From: Phellopilus nigrolimitatus | Lineage: Eukaryota; Basidiomycota; Agaricomycetes; Hymenochaetales; Hymenochaetaceae | Direction of reading: 5' to 3' | Length of the DNA stretch: 64,000 nucleotides | Assembly: GCA_021029095.1 (NCBI GenBank) | Contig: JAJOHG010000011.1 | Location: 682,001-746,000 of the forward strand | In this document: positions 12,051 to 23,239 of the stretch, in pieces | Layout: each line of letters starts with the position of its first letter | Numbering within the stretch: the stretch's first letter is position 1 | Notes under the pieces: generated by a model | Told to the model about the DNA's origin: nothing | What the model saw: only the letters and a program-made list of their open reading frames with translations | Databases searched by the model: none | Translations under genes and position numbers: made by a program

Positions 12051-13425
12051 TCACAGACCTCGGCGTGAAGCAAGTATATGCCGTGTATGAGACTTTCTGA
12101 TGGACATCATAGAAACCAGGAAAACTGCAAACAGCACTTGCGTCGCGGTCTTTACCAGTATTGTCCGACCAGTCACGAGTTGCTTCCAGGATTTCATCCA
12201 GACGACCCACATTCTCGACAGCATACCTTTGCTGGCCTCAGCGGAACGGCGGCAGGACGTCGCACGCGCAAAAATCATATTGACCGACGATCTGCAAACG
12301 GGGCACGGCGGCCACGCCGAGATCATGCTACCGAGCATCGAGTCTGTCGAGCTCATTTGCGCTTGGCCTGTGCGCACAGGGACGCAGCGTAGTGTGAAGA
12401 CCGACTCGCCGACGACGCTGCCGTCGCGCCGCTCAGCCTGGAGCTGCGCGGGCGCGACGGGCACGAAGTACGCGTTCTGTGTGATACCCAGCGCCGTAAG
12501 GATGGCCTGCGCTCGACGCCATTGCCAGGTGCCAGGCAGAGGAACAGCTGCATCCTCGCTCACAAGTGTGATCACGGGCCGCGTGTGACGCGCGCGTTCC
12601 TCCCAATATGCGTTCTTCCACGCGACGAAGCATCCACGGTGCATCGGATGCTTCGCGGGGACGTTCACGCAAAAGCCCTCCAAAGGTCCAAGGGAGGGCA
12701 CGCTAGCAGCAGAGAGCGAGGTGACGCTCGATATCGAGTCGGATAGAGGCGCATCGTAGCCGACGCCAGAGCAGATGACGCACTCTGCTTCCTCCTCGGT
12801 GTCCGAGTCTTCTTGACGACGCATAGCCAATTTCTGTCCTCTAATGACGACCTCGTCTACGTTCGCGCCTTTACTCGCCGCCCTTTTCAATCGTAGCCAC
12901 GTCAGGCCTGCGGCGACCGAAGTGCGCTGCGCTTCATGGAGAGTCGACAGTAGGACACACATGAGAATTACTTGTCTCCATTTTACAGGCCCGATAGACA
13001 GTTTCCGCGGTAGAGCGAGAGTTATGCTAAGTGGGTTCAGTATAAATGGGAGTATTGGCCCTGATCCCAGCAGCCTAAGTAGCAACATGGATGACTGGCG
13101 AAAAAAAGGTCGGAAAAACAATAAAGCTGATATCAAATGTAGAACTCACTGAAATATCCAAGGCTCCTAAAACTGCCTTCTCTACCTCATCTAGGTCCTT
13201 TGCTGGCCTTGTCAACCATTGAAGACACCTTCCGATTAAACCAGTTTCTGGAGAATCAGCTTCCGCTTGGGATGAATTCGGCGGCGAGTCGTCGTCGTGT
13301 CTGACATGGCCCAACTCAAGAGGGAAGAGAATCAAGGAGCGCCGCAGTTGGGCCGACCCATCCAGCCAAGAGCTCAGCGCGAAGCTCAAAATTGACAGGT
13401 TCACGGAGGACATTGGGTTTGGCAT
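12051..13425 (-). CDS. membrane-associated RING-type zinc-finger protein
   Basis: Starts at ATG 13425 (MPNPMSSVNLSILSF). One intron (donor GTGAGT about 13150, acceptor CAG about 13096) joins '...VLGALDIS' to 'SSMLLLRLLGSGPILPFIL'. The product is about 430 residues. Hydrophobic stretches near 'SILSFALSSWL' and 'LLLRLLGSGPILPFIL' suggest membrane association. The RING ligands are split by a very long loop: 'AECVICSGVGY', then 'KHPMHRGCFVAWK', then 'WPPCPVCRSS' about 115 residues later. A C-terminal hydrophobic patch (VLFAVFLVSMMS) follows. I infer an E3 ubiquitin ligase or a RING-like structural finger in an endomembrane; no specific homolog is recognised. It is divergent from NAA30 with only 207 bases between start codons, so the two probably share a promoter region. 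Confidence 0.7.
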
Positions 13426-13632
13426 CCTCACCCTCTTCGAGTTCGCTGCTCGTCGTGGTCACCGACAACGAGGATGGCGTCGAAGTGACAGGAAGAATGG
13501 ATGTTTGAATCTGAGATGATCGGCTCAACGCGTCTCAGGAGCGTGGCAGCTCGCACTTGGTCACGTCCTGCAGCATCCCTGCAGGCTCCCTTTTGACAAA
13601 GGCGACCACGACCGCGAGTGGGAGCTGAACTT
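13426..13632. promoter_or_regulatory. bidirectional promoter region between RING gene and NAA30
   Basis: 207 bases separate the two divergent ATG codons. No obvious TATA box was seen. The call rests on geometry only. Confidence 0.45.
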
Positions 13633-14529
13633 ATGGCGACGACGACGGCTGCTGCAGACGATATTGTGTACCGTCCATATGCCGGCGAGTCCGATTTGCC
13701 GAATATCATGGCTCTCGTACAGAGCGAGCTGAGCGAACCGTATGTCATATACACCTATCGTTATTTCCTCCAACAATGGTGCGTCGACATGTTATTACTT
13801 ACTTGTTTACAATGCTAATATGCTGCACAGGCCGCATCTTTCGTTTCTGGTCCGTCCTCGCTTTCAGAATTCACCTAAATGTGCTGCAGCTGACGCAAAG
13901 CGGCGTTACAAAGGCTTACCCGTCGACGTCAACTGAACCAATTGGCGTCATCGTCTGCAAACAGAGCCTGCACCGCGATGCGTCTAATAGAGGATACATT
14001 GCCATGCTGAGTGTGAACAAGAACTGGCGGAAGCGCGGCATCGGTATGTGTTATTGACCTTCATTCTCTTTGACCACCTAACACTGTTAACACAGCTCGA
14101 ACTCTGGTACAGCAGTCCGTGGATGCCATGAAAGAGAATGACGTAGAGGAGGTGCGTAACTATAGACTCTCTTTGTCACTAGACTTGCGTAGCTGACAAC
14201 TTACAGGTCGTTCTCGAGACTGAGTTCGATAACGCCGCAGCACTTTCGCTGTATGAGTCATTGGGCTTCATTCGCGAGAAACGGCTGTACCGCTTCTACA
14301 TGAACGGCAAGGACGCGTTCCGCCTCATCTTGGCCGTCCCGCCACCGCCTGCTCTGCCGCGTTCTGGCTCCGAATCCGCGTCGAGCTCGTATTCAGACAG
14401 CGAGGACGCCGCGGCGCTTATGCATGCCGCGCGAAACAGACAGAGCCCGTATACAATATTCGCGTGCTCCCGGAGTTCATTGCTGGCTTCGACGACTCAG
14501 ACTCTGAGGATGAGGTGTCGATGCGCTAA
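13633..14529 (+). CDS. NAA30: N-alpha-acetyltransferase 30, NatC catalytic subunit (frameshifted near 3' end)
   Basis: GNAT-fold protein. '[18 protein letters not shown]' followed by 'HLSFLAYP' and 'PIGVIVCKQ' is diagnostic for NAA30/MAK3. The acetyl-CoA pyrophosphate loop is 'NWRKRGIARTLV' (family RxxGxG/A), and '[20 protein letters not shown]' closes the fold. NatC acetylates N-terminal Met followed by a hydrophobic residue, co-translationally, with NAA35 and NAA38. Short introns (for example donor GTGCGT at about 13779, acceptor AAAG before GCTTACC) give consistent phases. After 'ALMHAAR' at about 14437 the frame slips. The frame one base earlier reads '[19 protein letters not shown]' then '[10 protein letters not shown]' and a stop at 14527-14529, a typical acidic tail. 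One missing A in the AAA run near 14439 would restore it. The uncorrected frame runs on into low-complexity 3' sequence. Confidence 0.88.
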
Positions 14530-15107
14530 ACTTCCTTTTCTTTTGTCGCCTTTTCTTTTCTTCTTGTTTTCCCTTCACTCCCCTGCTCCTCTCACTCTAT
14601 TTTGTTTTTCCACCCACTTATGGACGGACTTCGGCCTCGCAATATTTATTATAGCTCAGTTCTCCTCCCGTGTGCGACTGCCTTATTTTCTTGGTCTTTT
14701 TGATACATATGTTCCCAATCTCACTCTGTATTTTATCTCGGGTTCTTTCCTCAGTTTGTCATTGTATTCCGAGCTTCCGTCTTCCATCCCCCTCCCCGCT
14801 CCTACATATACTATCGCGTCGTAAGTCACCGTGCATGTATCACATATAATACACACTGCGCATAGAGTTACCTTTTCGCTGACGTGGCTAAAACTGCTCC
14901 CCTGCTCGCTCAACTCGAAGGCGCCACAGCAAAAGTGCCCTGAGCGGCAGCAGCCGGCTTCAAGAATGTGCTGTCCGAACTCTGGTGAATATTTTCAAAG
15001 AACATGCACGTTCAAGCAACAGATCAGAAGATAGCTCGGCAAACTGGTGATACAATACAAGTTCTATATTTGTAGAGATTCGGAGAAGAGACAATAGTAC
15101 ATATGTC
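14530..15107. other. convergent 3' flanks
   Basis: Pyrimidine-rich 3' flank of NAA30 (14.53-14.8 kb), then the 3' flank of the minus-strand transporter. An open frame through 14824 is only the frameshifted read-through of NAA30. No other feature. Confidence 0.6.
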
Positions 15108-17336
15108 CTACACCTTGACATCCGACGCGCTGTCTTTCTCGGGGTCAGCATCGACGGTGATGCGCTCAACGCCATCGGGTCTGTCGAGGTCTTCGAAGAT
15201 CGGCGCATCCAGCATGGTTTCTTTCGCAGGGAAGAGCATGGATGTAACGTAGTACACGAAGGATGCGGAGAAAAACTGTAAGAGTCGAAAAGAAGCGGAG
15301 TGGTTTGAATAAGTTCATAATTAATGATGGAAGCCATAGGAATAGTGCTTACGCCGAAAAGCCACGCAATGTCGAAGACGTGCACAGATCCGCCAACCTT
15401 GATGCTCGTGTTGATGGAGCTGATCAGGCCGGGCAAGTTCGGCGGGACAGATACGAGCAGTGCAAGGGCTGCGCGCCAGTTCTGCAAATAAGAAAATAAA
15501 AATGGTGAACGCGGTATTCTTGTTGTGCTTGGATGCGAGCGAATGCGTACCACTCCTCCTATATAGCGATAGCGACCGTGCGGTCGATACATGGATGGCA
15601 CATCCACATTTCCGCGATGAACAAGCCAGAACTGCAGAAATGAAGATGTCAAAAGACCGAACTACAAAAACAAAAAATTAATTTATCTCACATCGGTGAC
15701 CATAATGCCAGCGAATGGGCCGAGGAAGACGGTGTATCCGTTCTGGCGTTCACACTTTAGCATACTTATTTGTGTTTGAGAGCAGTTGGACACTTACCAT
15801 GAACGAAAGGAATCCCTGAGCACTGCGCGAATCAATTGAGTTAATATCTGAGATATCAGCGGAATGGAATAGGTAGTACCTTGCAAGGATCTCCCAGGGA
15901 CAGAGCACCCAGCCGCCGATGATTGCACAGATGACCTGCCCACGGCGGACGTTGATGTACTATTCAAATCCTCAAACGTCGGTATACCACTTCGAAATAC
16001 ACGACGAAAGTCGGAACACACCTTCGGACACAGCGCAGTCATATCAGTTTCCCGCGCACAAAGAGTTGGCAGATATGTTTGTTCCGATTGTAGCAAGCAT
16101 GAACTGCCGAGGACGCAAAGAAGGCGGCCGCACGGTTATCCCAGTTATTGATGAGACGCAAAGGATCCCAGAATATGTCCCCGTAAAGGGTCACGCCAAC
16201 GCTCGTCACAGCAATGCCTATGAAACCAGCGAATGTGAATACAATAGGGATGATGATGATTTGAATGTATTGGCTAGAAAAGAGCATGAATACGGGGATA
16301 AGCGTCGAAGAAAAGGATCAGAACATACTCTCTCTCTGACTTTGCGTATCTCTGAGAATATTGATATGAGGAAAATCACTCCTTGTACATGTAGAGCTCG
16401 GTTTCACTTACCGTAAAGTCAGTAATGTTGACCGCTAAAGTTGAGTAAATCCCAAGTGCGCTGTTCAGCGCACTCAACCACGCCCACGAGAGGGCGCTGC
16501 CAGAGACATTCGCAGACTCATGGAAAAGCGCCCCGTGCGAGGGCACCTTGACAAATGCCCAGATGAGCATCGCGAGCCAGGTGATTGGTACGATGATGCC
16601 CTTCACGACGAAGAGCCAACGAATCTTCTGCGGCGAAACGAACATGAATGGGAACTGAATGAGCCAGTATAGGAAGTAGCAGAGCATCCCGGAGGTTGTG
16701 ATGTTCGCGCCCAGAGGGAGCTGGTTTGGGAGATGCGCGATAGAGGGCCAAATAGCTCTCAGCATCTGAACGAATAATCAGATATTCGTCAAGCAGCTTA
16801 GAAATCATTGAACAACCGACCTGATATACACACTCGGAGCCCGTGAACGTCTGCACGGCAAACCAGAACAAGGAAAGCACAACGCGGCTGATAACGCTGA
16901 AATAGCTGAACCAGAACCCGAAAGACGAGCGATTGAGCACGGGGAAAGGAACGTGGAGACGCGCGCCGATTGTTCCATTTGCAACCATGACCACGGCGAT
17001 GATAACGTGCCCTACAGCAATGGCCGGCAGCGCCTGTTTCCTATAGTACCGGTTAGGACATGTTGTCTAAGAATACAACTAGTTCGGCAGAGCGCACCAT
17101 GACAGACCGATAGCAAGCATAGACGACGCGAGTTCCCAGACGGCAACATTAGTCGCGTCCGAGATCCAGTACATGATGTAGTTCGTCGTTGTCCACGTCC
17201 GCAGGTGCGGCGGAACGGGGTCCATGTCCTTGTTGCTTAGCCTGCTGTTCGGCGCGAACGTAGACGCCTCGGGCGCGAGCTCCCAGGACGAACGCTTCGC
17301 GAGCACCGTCATACGTGAACGCAGGTTCGAGCTCAT
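15108..17336 (-). CDS. NCS1-family nucleobase/allantoin/uridine transporter
   Basis: Starts at ATG 17336 and ends at TAG 15108-15110. The N-terminus has the NCS1 signature 'NKDMDPVPPHLRTWTTTNY', then 'YWISDATNVAVWELASSM' in the first membrane segment. Further segments include 'ALPAIAVGHVIIAVVMV', 'GARLHVPFPVLNRSSFG' and 'LCYFLYWLIQFPFMFVSP'. 'ICAIIGGWVLCPWEIL' and 'FLGPFAGIMVTDFWLVHRG' are also conserved. The cytosolic tail is acidic (FEDLDRPDG, VDADPEKDSA). About 12 transmembrane helices and several introns are visible. Family members are plasma-membrane H+ symporters for uracil, uridine, allantoin, thiamine or related compounds (FUR4/DAL4/FUI1 type). The substrate cannot be fixed from sequence. 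The next gene upstream, also on the minus strand, is SFT2. Confidence 0.9.
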
Positions 17337-17600
17337 GGTGGGCAGAGGTCGCTGATAAAACCTGCAGCAGTGTACAGACTTACATAGTTCTTATAGGTAA
17401 AGATTTTAACTTTTGGAGCCTCAGTAAGATAAGTGATAAGCTTGACCAACATAGTGCCTGGAAGAAGAGATAGACTAGAAGACCGCGCTGAACTCAAGCC
17501 TAAACTAGAATTCCTATATTTGGGACTCAAGCTCGCAAGATAAAGGTGGATATAGAATAGAAGTATATAGAGCACTTCTAACTGTCTAGTTGTACAATGA

Positions 17601-18522
17601 TTATATCGGAAGAATGCTGCTGGCGCCACGAAGAGCCATCTGAGATCCGAATCGCAGCGTCTGGACGCCGCCGGGGAAGTAGGCAAGCACATACGACACG
17701 AGCGCAACGATCTACATGATTGTTCCTCCGGTCAGTAACGCAGACATTTACTGCACATGCAGATAAAAAAAGCGTACCTGAACGATTGCGCATACTAATG
17801 CGCCGAGTTGGGATTTCGCCTAAATAATTTTCGTGTAAGTAGGGAGGAGCCTGCAATCGACAGATAAAACATACTCCAATAGAAAAATATAGCGTCAAGC
17901 CTAAACTCGACAGATAGGCAAATGTGAAGGGTAACCTCTCTTTCGAGAATAAGTGCTTTATATGATTTATGGGCCCAATTAAGACCGAAAATCTAGAGTG
18001 GATAATCAGGCAATAGAAAATAAATGGGAAACAGAAAGGCACAGTATTGCTCACCCGAACATAACAAGCAGACTCCCAAGACTAGAGAGAAGTCTTCAGT
18101 TCTGAGGCAAATTGGGACATGTTTAATAGCTTTACAGACCTGAAGGCAAGCGCGAATTTCGTCGGGCGTAGCGCAAGAAAAGGGAGGGTAATAAACGCAA
18201 CGAAAAAACATGCTGCAGCACCCAGAAGACATGCACCGAAACCCAGTAGCCTTATATGATATTAAAAACATTATATTTACAACCCTGTATACGCGACTCA
18301 CCTCTCCCATCGCGACAACGCGAAGTACGCCTCTTCCTCATTTGATTGCTCACTCGACCGTAACGGTACATACGATCCTCCCACAGCATTATAAAAGCGA
18401 GCGAACGGATTCCCGCTAGATGGTGCCTGTTCCCGTTGCGAGTCGTCCGTGGCGCTGCGCGCCCAGCGGAACTGTGACAGGTTGCTGCGGAAGCTCTGTT
18501 CTGTGCTTGGAGTCGGGGCCAT
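17601..18522 (-). CDS. SFT2: SFT2-like vesicle transport membrane protein
   Basis: Small tetra-span protein in short exons. The N-terminal cytosolic part begins at ATG 18522 (MAPTPSTEQSFRSNLSQFRW); a GTG three bases upstream is not a start. Membrane exons read 'LLGFGACLLGAACFFVAF', 'ALRPTKFALAFSLGSLLVMF' and 'FSVLIGPINHIKHLFSKERL'. They continue with 'PFTFAYLSSLGLTLYF', 'AKSQLGALVCAIVQIVALV' and 'SYVLAYFPGGVQTLRFG'. The 'GP.NH.KHLFSK.RLPFT' block is the SFT2 family signature. It ends 'RGASSILPI' with a stop at 17601-17603. SFT2 acts in fusion of endosome-derived vesicles with the Golgi. Total length is about 215 residues, as expected. It is divergent from the kinase gene starting at 18864. 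Confidence 0.88.
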
Positions 18523-18863
18523 CACGAGTGCAGTAGTCTCTCAATTAGGTTTCGTATGCTTCAGTAAACCGAGGAATGCCGACGCCGGGAGCAGCTTTCG
18601 TCGTCGTCGGCGGCGCGTTGATGACGAGGATGAGGACGCTGTGCAGCTGTGGAAAGCAGCGCCTGGAATGGAAGGTACGCGTACACTGCTGTTACGTCAC
18701 ACTTCCCCATCGAGACGCGTTTCGTCTGCTGTAATTGAGCCAGTTAGGAGTAGACTTCGACTGTCGCCCACGTCGTCCACATCCTCGCGCCCATCGCGCC
18801 CTTCGTCGACAACGGCGACGATCGAAATCACGGGAAATACTCATCCAAGCAAACGCGGAAAGC
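18523..18863. promoter_or_regulatory. intergenic region between SFT2 and the LISK kinase
   Basis: 341 bases between divergent start codons. An alternative in-frame upstream start for the kinase exists at about 18735, but the domain logic favours 18864. No TATA box recognised. Confidence 0.4.
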
Positions 18864-21261
18864 ATGGCCGCTGCTTCGGAGGAGCGTCCATTCGATGTTA
18901 TCCCTTACGAGGTTAGCGGCTGCATAAATGCAGCTTCATCTCCACCCGCTCACGATCTGCCAGGATATCAAGGGAAATTGGAAGAAACTAGGCTCTGGGT
19001 CTTTTGGAAACGTGTACAAGGGTACTGGGATTTTCTCAAGGAATCTGTGTGGTTACTGACGCGAAGTACAGGCATCTACTTGGGCATCGAGGTGGCTATT
19101 AAGGAGGTGTTGCCATCGAACGATTATGATGTCGCCAAATACTTCGAGCGGGAATGGAGACTAATGAAGCGAGTGGCTTGTATTGCAATATCGAATTCTG
19201 GGTGCTAAACGTCTTCCCGATACAGGGAGTGCCGACACCCCAATGTCGTTCTGTATCTTGGGTTGTCTCGAGCACCAGAGCCTGACGGTCGGATTTTTAT
19301 AATATCTGAATTTATAGAAAATGGTATGGTACTCAAATCCCCGCACTCGCGAGTACTAACACATCGCAGGCAATCTTCGTTTGTATATCCACGACAAAAC
19401 GAAACCGTTCCCGTGGAAGCTCCGCATATCCTTCGCGACCGATATCGCCCGCGCTCTCGCCTACTTACATGCGCGCAAGTGCATCCACCGCGACCTTAAG
19501 GGCGAGAATCTTCTTGTGACTACCAACGGTCGTCTTAAGATAACCGACTTCGGCTTCGCGCGCATCGCCGCTCGCAATGCAGAGGAGAGCAAGCGGCTGA
19601 CGTTCTGCGGCACGGACGCGTACATGTCCCCAGAAATTCTCATCGGCAACGAATTCTCGTTACAGACGGACGTTTTCTCGCTCGGCATCATCTTGTGTGA
19701 GATCGGCGCGCGAAAGCTCGCAGACGACTATACGTTCAAACGTGCAGCGCCGAATTTCGGGATTGATGTGGATGAGGTGCACAAGCTTGTAGGCGGAAGC
19801 GCGGGGTGCCCGCCTGCTTTCATGCAGCTTGCTCTTGACTGTCTTTCGGAAGAGCCGGAACGTCGGCCGAACTTAGTTACAATCCTTCAGCGCTTGCGCG
19901 ACATTGAATTGGAGGTGCTAGCACGCCCGTCGGAGGCAGACGACGTGCATGTGGGAAGCGTCAAATTCATTACGGGGAACAAGCGACACAGTGTCGCTCC
20001 TCGCATCCCGAGCTTCGGAATGGGCGTTGGCAAAGATATGGGGCGTAACGGCAAGACAAATGGCGATTCAAGCAGTGATGAAGGGTATAGCGATGAAGAA
20101 GTGCTTGTGGAGGCGATAAAACGTGTGAACATTGACTGTAAGTCGCGAGGTAAACCAAGCAGCGTAAATCTAACAATCTCTATTCACAGTGGATGGAACG
20201 AGCCAGCAGGCCCTTCTTCATGGTAGCAATGGCGGCGACAGTGAATATAGTACCACCGTCATTCGTTCTCACCCAGCCCAGGCTTCGAATACAGTGCCGC
20301 CTTCACTCTCTTCCATATTGACGATCAGGTCGCCTCAGCCGACAGACGCAGGGCAGGGGACGCTACCTCCGTCTGTATCAGTAGGCTCTATCGAATCCTT
20401 CCATACCGCGTCGTCCTCCATCTCCATCGCCGCCGCTACGGAGGGCAGCTCGCTAAACACATCGACGATCAACGGCGGCGTTGGCCCCTCGCCGTCATCG
20501 CTCATCCACCGCTTCACACTGATCAAACCCGGCGTGAAGCGCCAGGCGCACTCCCCCGGCGCACGCATGGGGAGTCCGGTAAAGGGCGAGCGTGAGCGCG
20601 AGCGCGACGAGCCGAGTAGTCCCGGTGGCGATGGCCAGCTATGGAGCCCGTTCGGTTTCTTCTTCTCGAGCGCGCTGGCGGCGAAGTGCGATATTTGTGC
20701 GAAGAGGCTCGGGTGGAAGCCTGTTCTTGAGTGTGATGATTGCGGGTTAAGGTGGGCTCGAGAATTCCACATTGCTGTATTTCTAGCTAAGCAACGACTG
20801 ACTGACCTTCCTTTCGTTATTTCCCCACCCTTAGAACTCATATTAAGTGTGGTGAGGTTGCACCGATGGACTGCGGCCTTCGCCCTGTTCGACCTCGTGT
20901 CCCCCAAACATACCTGCCGGGTTCTCCGCTCTCTAAGCAAAGCAAGCGGGCAGGTCTGCCCCTGGCTCACCATCTCCCTTGCCAAGACGCTAAAAATCCC
21001 TTCGCGATTTTTCGCTGTTCGTTCAATACCCGACGGATCTCGCGCGTTATGGAGCGTTACGAATCACGATCTTGTCACGACTTTTGCATTAAGCCTTCCT
21101 CGCATTGTTCAAATCCAATTCAGACGAACCTTTCAATTTTTCTTCTTCTTTTTGGCACTGTATTGGCACTTGTAACCCCATATACATTTCTTTATTCCCA
21201 CTTGTGTACATTCTTCGCTGTGCTGTATTTGCGAGTTTGTATTACTTCCGTGCGTGCGTGA
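18864..21261 (+). CDS. LISK-type (TKL) Ser/Thr protein kinase with C-terminal C1-like zinc domain
   Basis: Begins 'MAAASEERPFDVIPYE', with a short intron (GTTAGC...CCAG) joining to 'DIKGNWKKLGSGSFGNVYKG', the glycine loop. All catalytic motifs are intact: 'GIEVAIKEVLP', 'CRHPNVVLYLGLS', 'CIHRDLKGENLLV', 'ITDFGFARIA', 'FCGTDAYMSPEIL' and 'SLQTDVFSLGIIL'. The kinase ends near 'PERRPNLVTILQRL'. A Ser-rich linker of about 250 residues follows, then a phorbol-ester/C1-like finger: 'KCDICAKRLGWKP', 'LECDDCGLR', 'THIKCGEVAPMDCG'. This layout matches the fungal LISK-DD1 group of tyrosine-kinase-like kinases, by family knowledge. The substrate is unknown. The true stop is uncertain: the frame stays open to 21261, but the last 60 or so residues look like translated 3' UTR. 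Confidence 0.88.
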
Positions 21262-21526
21262 AGTACCTATTGTGCATTTCTAAGTTTTTATTGAACTCCT
21301 TGAACAGGCTATGCTCGAGAGCAGTGCATGTTACATCAATCTGAAGAGGACTAAATATGCAAGTGCATCATCACAACCGATCCATCATTTGCGCCTTCTC
21401 GTTTCCTTTCAGGCCGCACAATATCTACTCAAGCAGTAATCAGGGATTTGAGTCGATATCCCACTAAGAACACTAACCAGGGTCGAGACGTTTTCGAATG
21501 CAAGGTCACATTTTTACATAGAATTA

Positions 21527-21790
21527 CAGGTGGATTTAATAAGTTACGGACCGGCCGAAAAGGAAACTGTTCGTGCCAGCTCTTGAGCACCCTTGCAATG
21601 CCAGTTTTTTCAAGGGTATGGCTCCTGCGGCTTGACTGCGGAACAAATCAACAAGAACCACAATGATTATGAGGTTTTTATTTGGTGCGTCGAGATTTTT
21701 TATCACATATGAGCAGTGAGATCCACAGTTTTGACGCGTGTCGACACACCTTCCTTTTTCAGCCGGTCCGTAACTTTTTAAATCCACCTG
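21527..21790. mobile_element. TA-flanked MITE (Tc1/mariner-like ends), copy 1
   Basis: A 264-bp non-coding element with imperfect terminal inverted repeats of about 40 bases. The left end starts CAGGTGGATTTAATAAG and the right end finishes TTTAAATCCACCTG. TA dinucleotides flank both ends (21525-21526, 21791-21792), as for Tc1/mariner insertions. No transposase frame is present. The outer seven bases match the element at 24.75 kb. Confidence 0.8.
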
Positions 21791-22196
21791 TAGTAGGAGC
21801 TCTGGATCTAAAAATCTAGGTACGCTTCATGAATTGCTTTGACACCAAGCTTAGATACCTCGACCTTACGGGACAACCGCATTTCGACGGTAGAGACGGT
21901 TGTGTGCTTTAATTCCTGCTTGTGTGAAGCATTTATTGCTCAAATCTATACTATAAAAATCGAATAAATCTCGCTGACGTGAGAGCTGACTGCATCATTC
22001 GAAGCCGCCATGGCGCCGCGATCGTCACCATGACCGCGCAAAGCAACTTATCTCACAACTTGAGCTTGTCGTCCATCACCGAGTCGCACTTGTATGTTAT
22101 CACGACTGAACGCATTGCGCTTCACCCTGCTTTCCACCAGTACCGGCTTTCTCGAGACAGCCTAGCGTACAAACAGACCGCGGTATCCGGAATACT
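21791..22196. other. intergenic, upstream of msrA
   Basis: About 400 bases with no recognised feature. It contains the msrA promoter. Confidence 0.5.
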
Positions 22197-22939
22197 ATGA
22201 CTACGCATTCAGGTCCGTCCAGTCCATCTTGGCTCTCCGAGTTTGAGCTCTACTCACACATACACGCATGCACAGTCTGTATGTTATTCATTCGCCTATG
22301 CAGGGCCGACAGAGACTGCGACCTTCGCGTCGGGCTGCTTCTGGGGCACGGAGCACATATTTCTGAAAAAGTACCCGCCCGCGAAGGGGCTTGGCATCCT
22401 ACGCACACGCGTCGGATACACGGGAGGTCGTGACGACGTGCAGAATCCGAGCTACCGCGACGTATGCTCCGGCAAAACGGGGCACGCGGAGGCCGTGCGC
22501 ATCGAGTTCGACCCGTCTGTGCTGAAGTATGCCGAGCTTGTTGGTGCGTACTCTTGCTCATCTAGGCCTGACGACAACTTTGACTGACTAGTTATGTATG
22601 AAGAGTATTTCTACCGCACGCACGATCCGACGACGGTGGACAAACAAGGTCCTGATACCGGCTCACGTATGCCTTACACGTCCAGTTCTCTCGCATTATC
22701 CACTCAGGTTATTTTCAGAGTACCGCTCCGCCATATTCTATCACTCTCCCGAGCAGAAGACTATTGCCGAGCAGGTCACCCAGGACGTCCAAAAGAAGCA
22801 CTTTGACCCAAGAGGTGCGAAGATCGTCACGGAAATCTCACCCGCTGGACCGTGGAACGATGCGGAGGATTACCACCAAGAGTACCTCTTTAACAATCCT
22901 CACGGATACCAGTGTCCTACGCACAGAGAGAACTGGTGA
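22197..22939 (+). CDS. msrA: peptide methionine sulfoxide reductase A
   Basis: Exon 1 (22197-22212) encodes MTTHS plus a split Gly codon. The intron 22213-22303 joins it to 'GPTETATFASGCFWGTEHI', which carries the catalytic GCFWG motif. The conserved blocks 'TRVGYTGGRDDVQNPSYRDV' and 'CSGKTGHAEAVRIEFDPSV' follow. They continue with 'EYFYRTHDPTTVDKQGPD' and 'TGSQYRSAIFYHSPEQ', where the Q codon spans a splice. The end is 'DAEDYHQEYLFNNPHGYQCP', and the stop is 22937-22939. MsrA reduces Met-S-oxide in proteins using thioredoxin. Length is about 170 residues, normal for the family. No targeting presequence is visible, so a cytosolic location is likely. It is convergent with QCR6. Confidence 0.93.
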
Positions 22940-23239
22940 TCCAATGTACGTAGAGGCTGCGAGATGTTGTAAGATATCGAGCGTGTATAATGTGTATGTC
23001 GAAGTCGAGTCGGCATTGTACCAATTTCTCTGGACGCTCCACCGTAATGGTCAGGGTTAACCGGAAATGAAACCTTTTCGAATGTATTGTTCGAAGAGCT
23101 GCGACCTTACTAGCAGTCGGTATTAACTAGAAGATATCGTCTAAGTTACTACACAGATAGATACTTCATAAATACACAAACTCAGCAGAACCATGAAAAG
23201 AGCACTCACTCCATACTAGAGGAAAGCCCTCACGACTCT

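Noticed and set aside
13316..13528. Minus-strand frame 'SSELEEGEDAKPNVLREPV' as N-terminus of the RING gene
   Set aside because: It lacks an ATG and is out of frame with the RING exon. The overlapping frame has a proper ATG at 13425 and splices in phase.
14261..14824. Long C-terminal extension of NAA30 reading through the pyrimidine-rich flank
   Set aside because: It is the shifted frame. The adjacent frame gives a conserved-looking acidic tail and an immediate stop at 14527.
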